Assembly: GCA_017984035.1 (NCBI GenBank)
Contig: JAGOAF010000027.1
Coordinates: forward strand, 1 to 19,164
DNA: 19,164 nt
Direction: 5' to 3'
Source: Flavobacterium sp.
GTDB taxonomy: Bacteria; Bacteroidota; Bacteroidia; Flavobacteriales; Flavobacteriaceae
The translations under genes and the position numbers were made by a program. The notes beneath the pieces were generated by a model. That model was not told the DNA's origin. It saw only the letters and a program-made list of their open reading frames with translations, and made no database searches. Shown here piece by piece: positions 8,468-16,455 of this stretch; the first letter of the stretch is position 1; each line of letters opens with the position of its first letter.

Positions 8468-8698
8468 TTATTTCAAGAAAGAATGTGCAGTTGTGTCTTG
8501 ATTTTCAGTACCTGCTTCGTCAAAAATTTGTAATTGTTTGATCCAATATACAATGGCAGCAGCACAAATAATCATAAAGATCCAATTGATTGCATTAGCA
8601 GCAGTCCATGACGAAAGCTCTAATGATCTTAAAAAATCAAGAGGAGCAAATAATACATCTACAAATAAGAATTGAATTCCTTCGAAAAATGATTTCAT
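8468..8698 (-). CDS. DUF6341 family small membrane protein
   Basis: Read from ATG 8698 this is a 76-residue protein. It has a hydrophobic amphipathic N-terminal half (MKSFFEGIQFLFVDVLFAPL), then SSWTAANAINW and a clear membrane helix (WIFMIICAAAIVYWI, about residues 39-53). The tail is short and polar (KQLQIFDEAGTENQ...HSFLK). I recognise the Flavobacteriia family DUF6341; no function is known. The frame stays open to an in-frame ATG at 8752, but that would add an Asn/Ile-rich leader that does not look like the family, so 8698 is preferred. It is convergent with purD and divergent from the DUF6427 gene. Confidence 0.8.
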   Translation of the reverse strand: MKSFFEGIQFLFVDVLFAPLDFLRSLELSSWTAANAINWIFMIICAAAIVYWIKQLQIFDEAGTENQDTTAHSFLK

Positions 8699-8776
8699 AA
8701 TAGTATAAATTATGTTGTTATTTTGAATTAGTGTAAAATTTAAAAAAAACAATCCGGAGCTATTCCGCTAAAGTTT

Positions 8777-8808
8777 TTTGAACTTGTTTTAAACAAGTAG
8801 TATATTTA
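8777..8808 (+). promoter_or_regulatory. putative promoter for the DUF6427 gene
   Basis: TTTG (8777-8780), a 20-base spacer, then TATATTTA (8801-8808), one mismatch from TAnnTTTG. The ATG follows at 8835. The spacer is slightly long and contains a perfect palindrome. Confidence 0.4.
8782..8798. promoter_or_regulatory. perfect palindrome, possible operator for DUF6427
   Basis: ACTTGTTT-T-AAACAAGT has 8-base arms that match exactly with a single-base centre. It lies between a TTTG at 8777-8780 and a TATATTTA box at 8801-8808, the presumed -33 and -7 positions of the DUF6427 gene, where a repressor dimer could block RNA polymerase. It could also affect the divergent DUF6341 gene. Confidence 0.5.
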
Positions 8809-8834
8809 CAGACACAAAAGTATAAAATATCCTT

Positions 8835-9764
8835 ATGATTGCAAGTGTTTTTAAAAAATCTACACCATTAAATTACGCTTTAATCGTATTTTTAATGTTG
8901 TTTTTCTTTTTTATCTACCAAATCCAAGACACTTCTTGGATGTCATCGGTTGTTTTACTCCTAAAAAAAGGAGTTACTTTTCTAGTCATTTTAGCCTCTG
9001 TTTTCTTGACTAGTTTTATCGGAAAACGCAACGGATTGACCAAAGACAGTAGTTATACTGCGATTTTTTTCATCTTACTTTTGTTGTTCTTTCCTTCTAT
9101 TTTGAACAATTTAAATATTTTGTTGGCTAATTTTTTTGTGTTATTAGCCTTGCGTCGTTTGATTTCATTACAATCGATGAAAGCCTCTAAAGAAAAAATA
9201 TTTGATGCCTCTTTGTGGATCATTTTAGCGGCCCTTTTTCATTTTTGGGCCATTTTATTCTTGATATTAGTCTTTATTTCGATTATTTTATTGGTTTCAA
9301 GAGATTATACGAATTGGGTTTTACCTTTCATCGCGTTATTAGCAGTGGGTATTTTGTTTGCTTTTTTTACCTCTTTTTTCGGAATCAATACGATAGACTA
9401 TTTGAATAAAAGCACACAAGTAGATCTTGCGATTGATTATTTTGCTAATTCGAATCAAAACCTAGCGTTTTCGATTTATGTTTCTGTTGCCCTGTTTTTT
9501 GTTTTTTCGATGTTCATTACCTTATCGCATAGACTGTCAATGACTCAAACATCCTATAAAAAAATTGTCGCTTCCTTTTTTATTGGAGCAATTGTTTTTA
9601 TTTTTTCGGCACTCAAAAGCAGTGATTTTTTAGTGTTTACTATAGCGCCATTGGCCATTTTAGCTAGTGCGCATGTCGAGTATTCGCAAACCAGATTCAA
9701 GCAAGAAATGGTCTTTGGTTTGGTTGTTTTCTGTAGCTTGTTTTCCTTTGTAAGTCAATTATAG
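8835..9764 (+). CDS. DUF6427 family polytopic membrane protein
   Basis: This 309-residue protein is almost wholly hydrophobic, with about nine or ten predicted membrane helices (for example residues 13-29, 38-63, 72-90, 122-154 as two, 160-182, 210-230, 241-260, 264-281, 293-309). I recognise the Bacteroidota family DUF6427. The loop RRLISLQSMKASKEKIFDAS and the following helix AALFHFWAILFLILV weakly recall polysaccharide polymerase/EpsG-like proteins, which is only an impression. Older automated labels such as a carotene oxygenase are not supported by any catalytic motif. It overlaps the convergent upp gene by 6 bases at the stop codons. The upstream region holds a possible promoter with a palindrome in its spacer. 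Function is unknown. Confidence 0.82.
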   Translation: MIASVFKKSTPLNYALIVFLMLFFFFIYQIQDTSWMSSVVLLLKKGVTFLVILASVFLTSFIGKRNGLTKDSSYTAIFFILLLLFFPSILNNLNILLANFFVLLALRRLISLQSMKASKEKIFDASLWIILAALFHFWAILFLILVFISIILLVSRDYTNWVLPFIALLAVGILFAFFTSFFGINTIDYLNKSTQVDLAIDYFANSNQNLAFSIYVSVALFFVFSMFITLSHRLSMTQTSYKKIVASFFIGAIVFIFSALKSSDFLVFTIAPLAILASAHVEYSQTRFKQEMVFGLVVFCSLFSFVSQL

Positions 9765-10412
9765 TTTTTGGCCGTAGGCCAAATCACCCGCATCGCCCAA
9801 TCCAGGAACAATATAGCTGTGTTCGTTGAGGTGATCGTCAATTGAAGCAATCCAAAGATGGCAGTTGTCAGGCAATTGAGCTTCCAAATGCGCGATTCCT
9901 TCCGGAGCCGCAATCACGACTGCAACATGAATTTCGGCAGGAGCGCCTCTTTCCATTAATTGTTTGAATACCGCTATAATTGATTGGCCTGTCGCCAACA
10001 TTGGGTCAACTATCACTACCGTCTTGTCTGTAATAGCTGCAACAGCTTGGTATTGCACTATAATTTCGAAAAAATCATCGTTGTTAGGGTGGTGACGGTA
10101 AGCCGAAATAAATCCGTTTTCAGCAGCATCAAAATAGTTTAGGAATCCATTGTGTAATGTTAAACCCGCCCTAAGAATAGAACAGATTACTAATGGATTT
10201 TTAATATACTGCGTTGCTTTTGTTCCTAAAGGTGTTGGAATATCAATGGCTTTATATTCTAATTTCTTACTCATTTCATAAGCCATGATTTCGCCAATGC
10301 GCTCCATGTTTTTTCTAAAACGGAGGCTGTCGTTGTGGATATTGACATCGCGAATTTGCCCCAAGAAATGATTTAAAACACTATTATTTTCAGACAGATG
10401 ATGAATTTGCAT
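9759..10412 (-). CDS. upp: uracil phosphoribosyltransferase
   Basis: This is a 217-residue cytoplasmic enzyme of normal length that makes UMP from uracil and PRPP in pyrimidine salvage. It shows CSILRAGLTL early in the catalytic domain and the PRPP-binding loop VVIVDPMLATGQSI. The C-terminal uracil-binding signature is PGLGDAGDLAYGQKL. The start MQIHHLSENNSVLNHFL at 10412 is the usual beginning of the Flavobacterium protein. It is convergent with DUF6427 (stop codons overlap by 6 bases, no terminator visible between them) and divergent from the DUF4254 gene, sharing a 93-base upstream region. A weak -7 (AAGTTTTG on minus, 10443-10436) lies about 25 bases upstream. Confidence 0.96.
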   Translation of the reverse strand: MQIHHLSENNSVLNHFLGQIRDVNIHNDSLRFRKNMERIGEIMAYEMSKKLEYKAIDIPTPLGTKATQYIKNPLVICSILRAGLTLHNGFLNYFDAAENGFISAYRHHPNNDDFFEIIVQYQAVAAITDKTVVIVDPMLATGQSIIAVFKQLMERGAPAEIHVAVVIAAPEGIAHLEAQLPDNCHLWIASIDDHLNEHSYIVPGLGDAGDLAYGQKL

Positions 10413-10478
10413 ACTTTTAATTTTGACTGTTTTGGCAAAACTTTAATTGTTTTTCCATCCTATAAATGTATAAAAAAG

Positions 10479-10486
10479 TATCTTTG
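10479..10486 (+). promoter_or_regulatory. putative -7 promoter box for the DUF4254-GT9 pair
   Basis: TATCTTTG matches TAnnTTTG exactly, 19 bases before the ATG at 10506. The same sequence heads the DUF6909 gene at 4365. No clear -33 TTG at the expected spacing. Confidence 0.55.
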
Positions 10487-10505
10487 TCTTTCAATTTACT
10501 AAGAG

Positions 10506-11111
10506 ATGTTTTCAAAATTAGCCTATTCTGTATTCGAAAAAAGTATCCAAGATTATCATCAATTTGATAACGTGGATCAACCCATTAATAATCCTTTTCC
10601 AAAGGAGCAATTTGAACATTTATTGTATTTAAAAAACTGGATCGATACGGTGCAATGGCATTTTGAAGATATCATTCGCGATCCGAATATTGACCCCGTT
10701 GCGGCTTTGACTTTGAAAAGACGAATTGACGCTTCGAATCAAGAACGTACCGATATGGTGGAATACATTGACAGCTATTTTTTGCAAAAATACAGTCATG
10801 TTAATGCCAAATCTGAGGCTAAAATCAACTCTGAAAGTCCAGCTTGGGCTTTTGATAGATTGTCTATTTTGGCGTTGAAAATTTACCATATGCAAGAGGA
10901 GGTAAGTCGTCCCGATGCTTCGCAAGAACACAAAGATAAGTGCCAAGAAAAGTTAAACGTTTTGTTGGAACAAAGAACGGATTTATCTACTGCTATTGAC
11001 GATTTGTTGACCGACATTGAAAACGGAAATAAATTCATGAAAGTGTACAAACAAATGAAAATGTACAATGACGATGATTTGAATCCGGTGTTGTACCAAA
11101 ACAAAAAGTAA
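10506..11111 (+). CDS. DUF4254 domain-containing protein
   Basis: This 201-residue soluble protein has no signal peptide or membrane helix. It is predicted to be mostly helical, with conserved-looking stretches LKNWIDTVQWHFEDIIRDP (about residues 43-61), RRIDASNQERTDMVEYID (68-85) and NSESPAWAFDRLSILALKI (108-126). I recognise it as DUF4254, a Bacteroidota family of unknown function. The glycosyltransferase gene starts 15 bases after its stop, so the two are almost certainly one operon, which hints at a role in lipopolysaccharide or other envelope glycan assembly. That role is inferred from position only. The gene has its own -7 box. Confidence 0.85.
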   Translation: MFSKLAYSVFEKSIQDYHQFDNVDQPINNPFPKEQFEHLLYLKNWIDTVQWHFEDIIRDPNIDPVAALTLKRRIDASNQERTDMVEYIDSYFLQKYSHVNAKSEAKINSESPAWAFDRLSILALKIYHMQEEVSRPDASQEHKDKCQEKLNVLLEQRTDLSTAIDDLLTDIENGNKFMKVYKQMKMYNDDDLNPVLYQNKK

Positions 11112-11126
11112 TTTCTAGACAATAAT

Positions 11127-12176
11127 TTGTCACACAAAATTCAACATATAGCCGTCATGAGACTTTCCGCAATGGGAGATGTCGCTATGACGGTTCCTGT
11201 TTTACGAGCGTTGGCTCAACGCTATCCCGAGCTAAAACTTACGGTGATTACACGGCCGTTTTTTCAACCTTTTTTCAAGGACATTCCCAATTTACATTTT
11301 TTTGCTTTTGACGCAAAAGCACGCCATAAAGGGATTTTAGGATTGTGGCGATTGTACCAAGATTTGAAAAGATTAAAAATCGATGCTTTTGCTGATTTGC
11401 ACAATGTGTTGCGCTCTAAAGCAGTACGCAGTTTATTTGCCTTAAACGGTAAAAAAATCGCTTTTGTAGACAAAGGACGCGCTGAGAAAAAAGCACTAAC
11501 GCGTGCTGAAAATAAAATTTTCCAGCCTTTAACCACGATGTTTGAAAGACACCAATTGGTGTTTGAAAGCTTGGGTTTTCCAATCGATTTGTCTCGTCCT
11601 CAATTTCCTGTAAAAGCAAAAATTTCACAACCGGAATTTGTTACAATTGTGTCTCAATTCAATACGTTAATTGGAATTGCACCGTTTGCCCAGTATGATT
11701 CCAAAGTCTATCCACTGGATTTAATGCAGGAAGTAATTGATACTTTAGCCCAAAATCAAGAACACACTATTTTTCTTTTTGGCGGAGGCCAAAATGAAAA
11801 AGAACAACTTGATAATTTAAAAGGCGAAAAAAACAATGTCATCAACATGGCAGGAAAAGTTCCTTTTACCGCCGAATTGGATTTGATAAGTAATTTAGAC
11901 GTAATGTTGTCTATGGATTCTGGCAACGGACATATTGCTGCCATGTTAGGAGTGCCCGTAGTCACCCTTTGGGGCGCTACTCATCCGTATGCGGGATTTT
12001 TACCGTTTAATCAAACGCTAGATAACGCTTTAGTGTCCGATAGAAACCACTATCCAAACCTACCTACTTCAGTTTATGGGAATAAAAAGGTGGCAGGTTA
12101 TGAAAATGCCATGCGAACGATTCTGCCAGAGCAAGTGGTGGCTCGCATAAGGGTAATTCTTAAGGAGAAAAAATAA
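11127..12176 (+). CDS. glycosyltransferase family 9 (heptosyltransferase-like) protein
   Basis: This is a 349-residue GT9 member of the ADP-heptose:LPS heptosyltransferase type (GT-B fold, cytoplasmic face of the inner membrane). The N-terminal acceptor domain begins IAVMRLSAMGDVAMTVPVLR. The C-terminal nucleotide-sugar domain contains IGIAPFAQYDSKVYPL, FLFGGGQNEKEQL and the family hallmark MDSGNGHIAAMLGVPVVTLW followed by GATHPY. Donor and acceptor cannot be read from the sequence. The start is a TTG at 11127: the next candidate, ATG 11157, would remove the first beta strand, and this TTG is not inside a -7 box. It is coupled to DUF4254 and ends at a bidirectional terminator. Confidence 0.92.
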   Translation: MSHKIQHIAVMRLSAMGDVAMTVPVLRALAQRYPELKLTVITRPFFQPFFKDIPNLHFFAFDAKARHKGILGLWRLYQDLKRLKIDAFADLHNVLRSKAVRSLFALNGKKIAFVDKGRAEKKALTRAENKIFQPLTTMFERHQLVFESLGFPIDLSRPQFPVKAKISQPEFVTIVSQFNTLIGIAPFAQYDSKVYPLDLMQEVIDTLAQNQEHTIFLFGGGQNEKEQLDNLKGEKNNVINMAGKVPFTAELDLISNLDVMLSMDSGNGHIAAMLGVPVVTLWGATHPYAGFLPFNQTLDNALVSDRNHYPNLPTSVYGNKKVAGYENAMRTILPEQVVARIRVILKEKK

Positions 12177-12207
12177 AAAAACGAGAAGGATTAGCTTCTC
12201 GTTTTTT
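12175..12207. terminator. bidirectional intrinsic terminator between GT9 and the reductase gene
   Basis: ACGAGAAG (12181-12188), loop GATTAG, CTTCTCGT (12195-12202) is a perfect 8-bp stem, flanked by an A run on the left and a T run on the right. It can stop both the plus-strand GT9 operon and the minus-strand reductase gene. Confidence 0.88.
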
Positions 12208-12236
12208 ATATCAATCAATTTATTTACAGTGTCAAT

Positions 12237-13289
12237 TTAAACGTCATCAAAATCTACACGAATCGAAGCCGAAGTAGGATGCGCTTGACAAGTCAAGATC
12301 AATCCATCAGCAACTTCTTTTTCGGAAAGGATAGAGTTCTTAGTCATTTCGGCAGTTCCTTCGGTAACGCGTGCTAAACAGCTACTACAAATTCCGCCTT
12401 GGCAAGAATAGGGGGCATCAATGCCTTGTTTTAAAGCAGCGTCCAAAATAGTTTGTTTGGCCGACATTTCAAAAGTGGTTTCTTCATCGTCTACCATTAC
12501 TGTAATTTGCGCGTGTCCTTCTATCGATTGCTCGATAGCATGTGCTTTGGTAGAAGTTGAAAATAATTCAAATTTGATATTGGATTCTTTGATGTTTTTT
12601 TCTTTTAATGCTTCCGAAACGGCGTTAATCATATCTTCAGGTCCACACAAATAGAATTTGTCAAAATCTAAGCTGGCGTGTTTTTCTTTCAAGATGTAAT
12701 TCACGGTTGTCTTGTCAATTCGTCCAGACAAAGTTCCTTCTGATTTGGCTTGACTATACACATAGTGAACAAATAATCGCCCTATATATTGTGATTGTAA
12801 ATCCTGTAATTCTTGGTGAAAAATAGTTTCTTCGGGTGATTTGTTTCCATAGACCAAAACAAAGCTACTTTTAGGCTCGTTTTTTAAAACCGATTTCAAA
12901 ATAGAAATTGCAGGAGTGATACCGCTTCCAGCAACAAAAGCCGCATAATTGCGTTGGCGATCAGCCTGAGGTTCAAAGGTGAATTTTCCTTCTGGTTTTC
13001 CTACTTCAAGAACGTCGCCGGCTTTAAGTTTAGTGTTGGCAAACTGCGAAAAAAGGCCGTTGGAAACTGCTTTTACTGCAATGCGCAACTCGCAACTATC
13101 AGGAGCAGAGCAGATTGAATAAGCACGACGAATTTCTTGGTTATCCAATGTCAGTCTCAAGTTGATGTATTGACCAGCAATGAAAGTATAGTTAGATTGT
13201 AATTCTTCAGGAACTGAAAAAAGAATCGAAACAGCGTCTTTGGTTTCGCGTTTCACTTCTTTAATGATTAATTTTAAAAAGGAAGACAT
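12237..13289 (-). CDS. PaaE-type flavin/2Fe-2S ferredoxin-NAD(P)H reductase
   Basis: From ATG 13289 this is a 350-residue, three-domain electron-transfer protein. The FAD domain has RRAYSICSAP (about residues 54-63) and KPEGKFTF. The NAD(P)-binding domain has FVAGSGITPAISILKSV and YLCGPEDMI. The C-terminal plant-type ferredoxin domain has cysteines at 296, 301, 304 and 334 (CQGGICSSC ... LTCQ) to hold a 2Fe-2S cluster. The order matches PaaE, the reductase of phenylacetyl-CoA epoxidase, but no paaABC genes are near, so it may serve another oxygenase or a fatty-acid desaturase. The frame extends to a TTG at 13307, which is part of the -7 box and is rejected as the start. It is transcribed alone and divergently from sprE. 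Confidence 0.9.
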   Translation of the reverse strand: MSSFLKLIIKEVKRETKDAVSILFSVPEELQSNYTFIAGQYINLRLTLDNQEIRRAYSICSAPDSCELRIAVKAVSNGLFSQFANTKLKAGDVLEVGKPEGKFTFEPQADRQRNYAAFVAGSGITPAISILKSVLKNEPKSSFVLVYGNKSPEETIFHQELQDLQSQYIGRLFVHYVYSQAKSEGTLSGRIDKTTVNYILKEKHASLDFDKFYLCGPEDMINAVSEALKEKNIKESNIKFELFSTSTKAHAIEQSIEGHAQITVMVDDEETTFEMSAKQTILDAALKQGIDAPYSCQGGICSSCLARVTEGTAEMTKNSILSEKEVADGLILTCQAHPTSASIRVDFDDV

Positions 13290-13304
13290 AGTTGTAATTT
13301 TTGA

Positions 13305-13312
13305 CAAATATA
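13305..13312 (-). promoter_or_regulatory. putative -7 promoter box for the reductase gene
   Basis: The minus strand reads TATATTTG, an exact TAnnTTTG, 15 bases before the ATG at 13289. The upstream position expected for -33 shows TTTTC rather than TTTG. Confidence 0.5.
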
Positions 13313-13364
13313 GTAAACTGGGGTGTTTTTAGAAAATGATAAAAATCAGGTTTGCAATACGGAA

Positions 13365-13393
13365 TTCAAAAATCAATTTCAAAAATCAATTTC
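13365..13393. repeat. 13-base tandem direct repeat
   Basis: TTCAAAAATCAAT occurs twice in tandem (13365-13377, 13378-13390) and a third copy begins with TTC. It lies in the divergent region between the reductase gene and sprE, with no other recognisable element in the rest of that gap. Confidence 0.7.
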
Positions 13394-13473
13394 CATTTCA
13401 AAGAATAATCTTAATTTTACCCAACTATATACTAAAAGAGAGGTATAGAAGTTAAAGCTATAAACCGTTATTA

Positions 13474-16071
13474 TTGAAAACCAACCGATACCATTTCTTC
13501 ATTACAGTTTTTACCTTTATTTTTTTAGTGGCTTGTTCTACTAAGAAAGACTCTTTTGTGTCTCGAAATTACCATGCGTTAACTACAGAATATAATATTT
13601 TATATAATGGAAATGTTGGTTTTGACAAAGGGATAGCAGGCATTAAAGAGAAAAGTAAAAACAATTTCTGGAAGCGATTGCCTGTAGAAAAAATAGAGTT
13701 GTCAGATGGATCAATTTCTGATACATTAAAAAACGCCAACTTTGATTTGGCAGAAACGAAAGCCACCAAAGCGATTCAAAAACACTCCATCAACATTGGC
13801 GGAAAAGAACGCAATTATCAAACAGACGAAGCCTATTTAATGCTAGGAAAAGCGAGGTATTACAGCCAACGCTTTGTGCCTGCTTTGGATGCTTTCAATT
13901 ATATTTTGTATAAACATCCGCATAGTGATAAAATTTACGAAGCTAAAATTTGGCGTGAAAAAACCAATATGCGCTTAGGGAACGATGCTTTGGTCATTAA
14001 AAATTTGTCAAAATTACTCAAGGATTTCAAACTGAAAGCGCAATTTGCAGCCAACGCTAATGCAGTTTTAGCTGAAGCTTTTTTGAATTTGGAAGAAAAA
14101 GACAGTGCTGTAGCTAAACTGAAAATAGCACAAGATTTAACCACTATCAACACAGAAAAAGCCCGTTACCGATTCATTTTGGGTCAGCTTTATGAAGAAT
14201 TAGGCAAAAAAGACAGCGCACTAATTAGTTATCAATCGGTAATTGACATGCGTCGAAAAGCAGATAGAGATTATTTGATTCAGGCTTACGCCAAAAAAGC
14301 ACAGCTATTTGATTTTCAGAATGGCGACAAAGAGCAAATGAAAAAAATGTTTGTCAAACTAGTAGAAAACCGCGAAAACCGACCATTTTTAGACATTATT
14401 TACCACCAAATTGGACTGTATTTTGACAAAAGCAATGATGCGGAATTGGCTTTAATTAACTACAACCGTTCTTTAAAACAAATAAAAGACAATGCCTATT
14501 TAGCGGTTTCCAATTACAGAAATCTAGGAAACATGTATTTCAAAAAGGCTAATTTTCCTTTAGCAGCCAAATATTACGACAGTACGTTAGTAAAATTGGA
14601 CAAGAACACGAGGGAATTTGCCCAAATTGAAAAGGTTAGAAAAAACCTAGACGACCTAATCAAATACGACGCAATAGCACATCACAACGACAGCATCTTA
14701 AAAGTAGTTTCCTTTTCTGATTTGGAACGCCTAACTTATTTTGGCCACCATATAGAGACCCTTAAAAAAGCCGAAGAAAAACAACAATTGATGGCTAAAA
14801 GACAACAAGAAGCCATGACTAATTTAGAGAATTCAGGCAAAGGACTTGCATCAGGCGCTACTTTAATTCAATCTAAAACGCCAGTTAGAACCTTGCCTAA
14901 ATTAGATGCGGGAAATGCTGCGCCTAGTTTTTATTTTTACAATCCTACGACAGTGTCTTATGGGCAATTGGAATTTAAAAAAATTTGGGGGAAACGAAGT
15001 TCAGACGGCTTTTGGCGCGCCACAGCAACAATCAATAATGCGGTAGCTATTGCTGAGGTTTCAGAAGATGTTACCACAAACGACGCTAAAATCAAAACCA
15101 AAGAAACTACACCGGATAAATATACAGTAGCCTATTATTTGAATCAAATCCCAACCCAATCCCAACAAATTGACAGTATCAACAAAGAGCGTAATTTTGC
15201 CTATTATCAATTAGGAGTTATCTACAAAGAAAGATTCAAAGAATACGCTTTGGCAACTGCCAAATTTGAAAAAATAATAGAACAACAACCAGAAGAAAAG
15301 TTGGTGTTGCCAACGATGTATAACCTGTACAAAATATATCAAATTACAGACAGTGATAAGGCGGCAGAGCTAAAAAACCGAATTGTTTCACAATTCCCTA
15401 ATTCGAGATATGCCCAAATTTTGAATCAAACCGATAGTGACAATTTTAATATGGCCGGGCCCGAAATGACATACAATCAATTGTATCGCGCATTTCAAGA
15501 ACAACAATTTGTAACCGTTTTAGAAAAAGTAAATACAGCCATCATTCAGTTCTCTGGAGACGAAATTCTTCCCAAATTTGAATTGTTACGAGCGAATACG
15601 CAAGCAAAATTATTTGGTGTTGTGGCCTATAAAAAAGCATTGGAAGAAGTTGCTGAACAATATCCTAATGCAGAAGAAGGCATACAAGCACAAGATATTT
15701 TAAAAAATCAAATCCCAACTTTGGAAAAAATAGACTTTACCCCCACGGCTAAAAGTTGGAAAATACTATTTAAGGTTGGCTTACAATCTGACACACAGAC
15801 TAAAGAAATAGAAGATAAAATCAAAAAATTCATTGAAGATGAAAAAATCGAGAAACGCTCGTATTCCTTTGATGTGTATACAGACAAAGACAACTTTTTG
15901 GTTATTCATAATATAAAATCAGAGGCCTATGCCAATGATATTCTTAACTTCATGGCAGCTAACAAAAAGTATACGATCAATCAACCGGCAATTATACTCT
16001 CAAGTGATAATTATAAAGTGATCCAAATAAAGAAAAATTTGGACCTTTATTTAGCCTCAAAAAAGCAGTAA
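13474..16071 (+). CDS. sprE: SprE/PorW, type IX secretion and gliding motility TPR lipoprotein
   Basis: This 865-residue lipoprotein closely resembles F. johnsoniae SprE, which is about the same length, from memory. A signal peptide (MKTNRYHFFITVFTFIFLVA) ends in a lipobox with the acylated cysteine at residue 21 (LVAC). The mature part opens STKKDSFVSRNYHALTTEYN, then holds many TPR-like helical pairs (for example near residues 120-330 and 560-720), a low-complexity middle, and a conserved C-terminal domain of about 100 residues (WKILFKVGLQ onward). SprE/PorW is required for type IX secretion and gliding in Bacteroidota. The start is TTG 13474: an in-frame stop lies 21 bases upstream and no ATG would keep the signal peptide. 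No obvious lipoprotein export signal (acidic run after the cysteine) is seen. The gene is followed 3 bases later by a bactofilin gene. Confidence 0.93.
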   Translation: MKTNRYHFFITVFTFIFLVACSTKKDSFVSRNYHALTTEYNILYNGNVGFDKGIAGIKEKSKNNFWKRLPVEKIELSDGSISDTLKNANFDLAETKATKAIQKHSINIGGKERNYQTDEAYLMLGKARYYSQRFVPALDAFNYILYKHPHSDKIYEAKIWREKTNMRLGNDALVIKNLSKLLKDFKLKAQFAANANAVLAEAFLNLEEKDSAVAKLKIAQDLTTINTEKARYRFILGQLYEELGKKDSALISYQSVIDMRRKADRDYLIQAYAKKAQLFDFQNGDKEQMKKMFVKLVENRENRPFLDIIYHQIGLYFDKSNDAELALINYNRSLKQIKDNAYLAVSNYRNLGNMYFKKANFPLAAKYYDSTLVKLDKNTREFAQIEKVRKNLDDLIKYDAIAHHNDSILKVVSFSDLERLTYFGHHIETLKKAEEKQQLMAKRQQEAMTNLENSGKGLASGATLIQSKTPVRTLPKLDAGNAAPSFYFYNPTTVSYGQLEFKKIWGKRSSDGFWRATATINNAVAIAEVSEDVTTNDAKIKTKETTPDKYTVAYYLNQIPTQSQQIDSINKERNFAYYQLGVIYKERFKEYALATAKFEKIIEQQPEEKLVLPTMYNLYKIYQITDSDKAAELKNRIVSQFPNSRYAQILNQTDSDNFNMAGPEMTYNQLYRAFQEQQFVTVLEKVNTAIIQFSGDEILPKFELLRANTQAKLFGVVAYKKALEEVAEQYPNAEEGIQAQDILKNQIPTLEKIDFTPTAKSWKILFKVGLQSDTQTKEIEDKIKKFIEDEKIEKRSYSFDVYTDKDNFLVIHNIKSEAYANDILNFMAANKKYTINQPAIILSSDNYKVIQIKKNLDLYLASKKQ

Positions 16072-16074
16072 ATT

Positions 16075-16455
16075 ATGTTTGATAAAAAAACCAAATCCTA
16101 TACCGATCTATTGGGCAAAACCAACCGAATTGTTGAGGGAACTCGAATCAAAGGGAATATTTATTCTGTTGCCGATTTTAGATTGGATGGTGAACTGACC
16201 GGTAATTTCCAATGCGAAGGAAAAATTGTGATAGGCCCAGCGGGAATCGTAATCGGAGACATAATCTGCAAAAACGCGGACATTGAAGGGCGATACAGCG
16301 GCAAAATACAAGTAGCGGAATTGCTAAATGTAAAAGCAACGGCTACAATTTATGGCGAAGTTACGGTTGGAAAATTAGCGGTTGAGCCGGGTGCCGATTT
16401 TAGCGCAACATGTACCATGAAAACCAATCCGCCTACAGCAGCTAATGGAGAATAA
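16075..16455 (+). CDS. bactofilin (polymer-forming cytoskeletal protein)
   Basis: This is a 126-residue bactofilin. A short N-terminal tail (MFDKKTKSYTDLLGKTNRI) is followed by the right-handed beta-helix core of short repeating rungs: GTRIKGNIYS, RLDGELTGNFQ, GKIVIGPAGIVIGDI, NADIEGRYSGKIQV, ATIYGEVTVGKLAVEPGA, then a polar C-terminus. Bactofilins polymerise without nucleotide and often place envelope machines or peptidoglycan enzymes in the cell. It begins 3 bases after sprE and its end overlaps the atpZ start by 11 bases, so all are likely one transcript. The length is in the normal range; no membrane segment is seen. A function in localising the gliding/secretion machinery is an inference from the neighbour. 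Confidence 0.93.
   Translation: MFDKKTKSYTDLLGKTNRIVEGTRIKGNIYSVADFRLDGELTGNFQCEGKIVIGPAGIVIGDIICKNADIEGRYSGKIQVAELLNVKATATIYGEVTVGKLAVEPGADFSATCTMKTNPPTAANGE

Noticed and set aside
9767..9783. Palindrome TTTGGCC-GTA-GGCCAAA as a terminator
   Set aside because: It encodes the conserved C-terminal AYGQ of upp, and no T run follows it on either strand in the needed direction.
10629..10946. 105-codon open frame on the minus strand
   Set aside because: It is antisense to DUF4254, with no promoter box or family resemblance.
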